This document shows, piece by piece, positions 62,678 to 64,000 of a stretch of 64,000 nucleotides of DNA. The notes under the pieces were generated by a model. The model searched no databases, was not told the DNA's origin, and saw only the letters and a list, made by a program, of their open reading frames with translations. The stretch's first letter is position 1, and each line of letters opens with the position of its first letter. Origin of the DNA: Streptomyces albofaciens JCM 4342 (GTDB lineage Bacteria > Actinomycetota > Actinomycetes > Streptomycetales > Streptomycetaceae); NCBI RefSeq assembly GCF_008634025.1, contig NZ_PDCM01000001.1, positions 4,434,501 to 4,498,500 on the forward strand, written 5' to 3'. The position numbers were made by a program, and so were the translations under genes.

Positions 62678-62704
62678 CCGGGCCCGTTGTGGGAACGGGC
62701 CCGG
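62678..62704 (-). terminator. Hairpin after the FN3-like gene
   Basis: CCGGGCCCGTT (62678-62688) pairs perfectly with AACGGGCCCGG (62694-62704), loop of 5 nt. It lies just downstream of the minus-strand gene stop at 62714. Confidence 0.7.
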
Positions 62705-62713
62705 GGCGGGTTG

Positions 62714-63457
62714 TCAGGGCTGGACGTCGACGGCGGTTTCGGTGCGGAGGTCGTTGACGAAGCCGTTCTTGGCTACGCGCATCCAGTAGGAGTGGGTGCG
62801 GACGTTGGCGGGGATGGCGGCGTCGCGCTCCAGTTTGCGGTGTGTGGAGGTGGCGCCGGAGGGGACGTCACGCTGGAACGTGTAGGGGTCCCACAGGCCC
62901 AGTTCGCTGATGTAGAAGGGCTTGCGCTCCATCAGCATGACCAGGTCCGGACTGCCCTGCGGGGGCTGCCAGTTGACGCGTACGGTGGCCGCGTCCACGC
63001 GGTCGACCGAGGTGATCGCCGGCGCCTTCGGTATCGACGAGGAGGCGGCGGGCTTGAGGCCGTTGCTGCGGATGGTGCGCGGCACCCACTCCTCGTAGCC
63101 GTCGGGGTTGTCCAGTTTCCCCGTGACACGGAGTTCCGTAGGAGCCTGGTTCTGCCCGCCCGCGCACGCGTCGACCTGGGTGACCTTGCGCCAGCCCGAG
63201 GAGAATCTGACGTCGGCCTCCTTCTGGAACTTCAGCTCGCGGACCGTGCCGCCGAAGACTCCGCTGACGGCGTAGACGTAGCGGGAGTCGTGGTCGCGGA
63301 CGACTTGGTACGTGCAGCGGTCCACGGCCGCGGCGCGCGCGTCGACCGAGGCGGCGGGCGAAGGGGAAGGAGCGGCTGTGGCGACGCCCGCGCCTGCGGC
63401 GAGGACTCCGAGGCTCAGCGCGCACACAGTGATTCCGGCGGCGGTACGGGGCGGCAT
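62714..63457 (-). CDS. Secreted FN3-like protein of unknown function
   Basis: A 247-residue exported protein. A Sec signal (MPPRTAAGITVCALSLGVLAAGAGVATAA) precedes a beta-rich domain with a Cys pair (VDRCTYQVV and VDACAGGQN), then a fibronectin-type-III-like module (APAITSVDRVDAATVRVNWQPPQG). ATG at 63457 follows GGAGGACGC. No enzymatic motif was seen; a surface binding role is likely. Confidence 0.82.
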   Translation of the reverse strand: MPPRTAAGITVCALSLGVLAAGAGVATAAPSPSPAASVDARAAAVDRCTYQVVRDHDSRYVYAVSGVFGGTVRELKFQKEADVRFSSGWRKVTQVDACAGGQNQAPTELRVTGKLDNPDGYEEWVPRTIRSNGLKPAASSSIPKAPAITSVDRVDAATVRVNWQPPQGSPDLVMLMERKPFYISELGLWDPYTFQRDVPSGATSTHRKLERDAAIPANVRTHSYWMRVAKNGFVNDLRTETAVDVQP

Positions 63458-64000
63458 GCGTCCTCCGGTGGCATCGAGGGGATCGAGCTGATCAAGGTCG
63501 GACGCTACCGGCAAAGAGCGGTCAAGCAAAAGTCAAGAAGTGGCAAAGAGGCGGGAATGAGTCAGGCCCGACGAGCTGGCGGGCGGAGCAGGACTCGGCC
63601 CGGACCGGGATGGTCTGCGGGTGGCCAGGGCTTCGCCGGGGGCGTTGCTCGACGGAGTCCGGGGCCCGTGCCCATGGCCCGTATCGCGGCAGTGGGCGAA
63701 ATCCGCTGTCCGATCGGTCAACCCGTCCTCGTACTGCCCCTGACAGGCAAGTGATCACCGGGCTCGCCGGGTTCACCGGCCGGAGGTCTGTGCCGTGGAT
63801 GCGAGCGGTCCGCCGCCCCGTACGGGACGCTGTTCCCGGGAGCCGTGGCGGTCACCCCGCCGACCGGTGTCCTGGTCCTGGTCTTCCGCCGTTCCCGTCT
63901 CCGACACGACCTCGGGGGTGTGAAGGGATGACGGAAACGGCGCCGACGCCGTTGTGCCCTAGGAGCGCTCCCACTGCGTACCGCGACCTGAAAGGCAGTC
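63458..64000. other. 543-bp region at the right edge, no confident gene
   Basis: It contains the promoter of the FN3-like gene and a stretch of weak open frames on both strands without family resemblance. An ATG at 63928 starts an open frame (MTETAPTPLCPRSAPTAYRD) that runs off the window and overlaps a preceding stop as ATGA; it could be the 5' end of a gene but has no good ribosome site. Nothing else was recognised. Confidence 0.4.

Noticed and set aside
63522..63776. 84-codon minus-strand frame near the right edge
   Set aside because: No ribosome site, no family resemblance, and Arg/Pro/Ser composition typical of non-coding GC-rich DNA.
1..64000. CRISPR arrays, insertion sequences, phage integrase or attachment sites
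   Set aside because: No regularly spaced repeats, transposase or integrase motifs were seen. Only short local repeats were found.

Overview
The window is high-GC actinobacterial DNA, almost certainly Streptomyces. The signs are the strong third-codon GC bias, frequent GTG starts with GGAGG-like ribosome sites, rare TTA codons, Tat/lipoprotein signals, and families typical of the genus (DIP1984, LppU/SCO3897, RING protein of the MXAN_6230/SCO0854 family). No rRNA, complete tRNA, CRISPR array or insertion sequence was seen. The content looks like accessory chromosome with at least two specialised-metabolite loci.

Layout. 1-8.4 kb holds a LysR regulator (cut by the left edge) divergent from a metallo-beta-lactamase-fold hydrolase, two overlapping RimK-like ATP-grasp ligases, an APH-family phosphotransferase divergent from a TetR regulator plus a TetX-like flavin monooxygenase (tandem palindromic operators between them), and a GDSL esterase with its own TetR. 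8.9-13 kb holds a RING-finger/TerD-like protein and a lipoprotein. 13-19.8 kb is an apparent seven-gene minus-strand operon: ATP-grasp ligase, threonine-aldolase-like PLP enzyme, queC, queD, queE, folE and an MFS exporter, with a convergent uridine-kinase-like P-loop enzyme. It encodes the whole GTP-to-preQ0 route plus tailoring-type enzymes and export, so it is a candidate 7-deazapurine gene cluster. 20-34 kb is mixed: a 5'-truncated SDR, DoxX, DIP1984, M20 peptidase, LppU-like, M48 protease, membrane and secreted proteins, a short second threonyl-tRNA synthetase behind a threonine-codon leader peptide and terminator, a trypsin and a secreted amidase.

34.8-48.5 kb is the most interesting region. 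A NikC/VisA-like aminotransferase, a StrR-type ParB-fold regulator, a discrete carrier protein, an aryl-acid AMP ligase, a type II thioesterase, a NikD-like flavin oxidase and a single KS-AT-ACP polyketide synthase run in one direction with ATGA overlaps. The logic is lysine to picolinate, activation onto the carrier protein, and malonyl extension. A CGNR regulator, two MFS pumps and a small AOC/dirigent-like barrel protein follow. 48.7-54.4 kb holds a TPR regulator, a second MurB homologue with a TTG start, and a siderophore-type ABC importer (two FecCD permeases, one Tat-lipoprotein binding protein) with an iron-box-like site and TTA codons. No importer ATPase is present.

54.5-64 kb holds GPP34, an ArsR/VOC operon with a perfect 24-bp palindrome, a VWA/MoxR pair, a MacB/FtsX-type ABC exporter and a secreted FN3-like protein. 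Functions are inferred from motifs and remembered family features only; no database search was possible.
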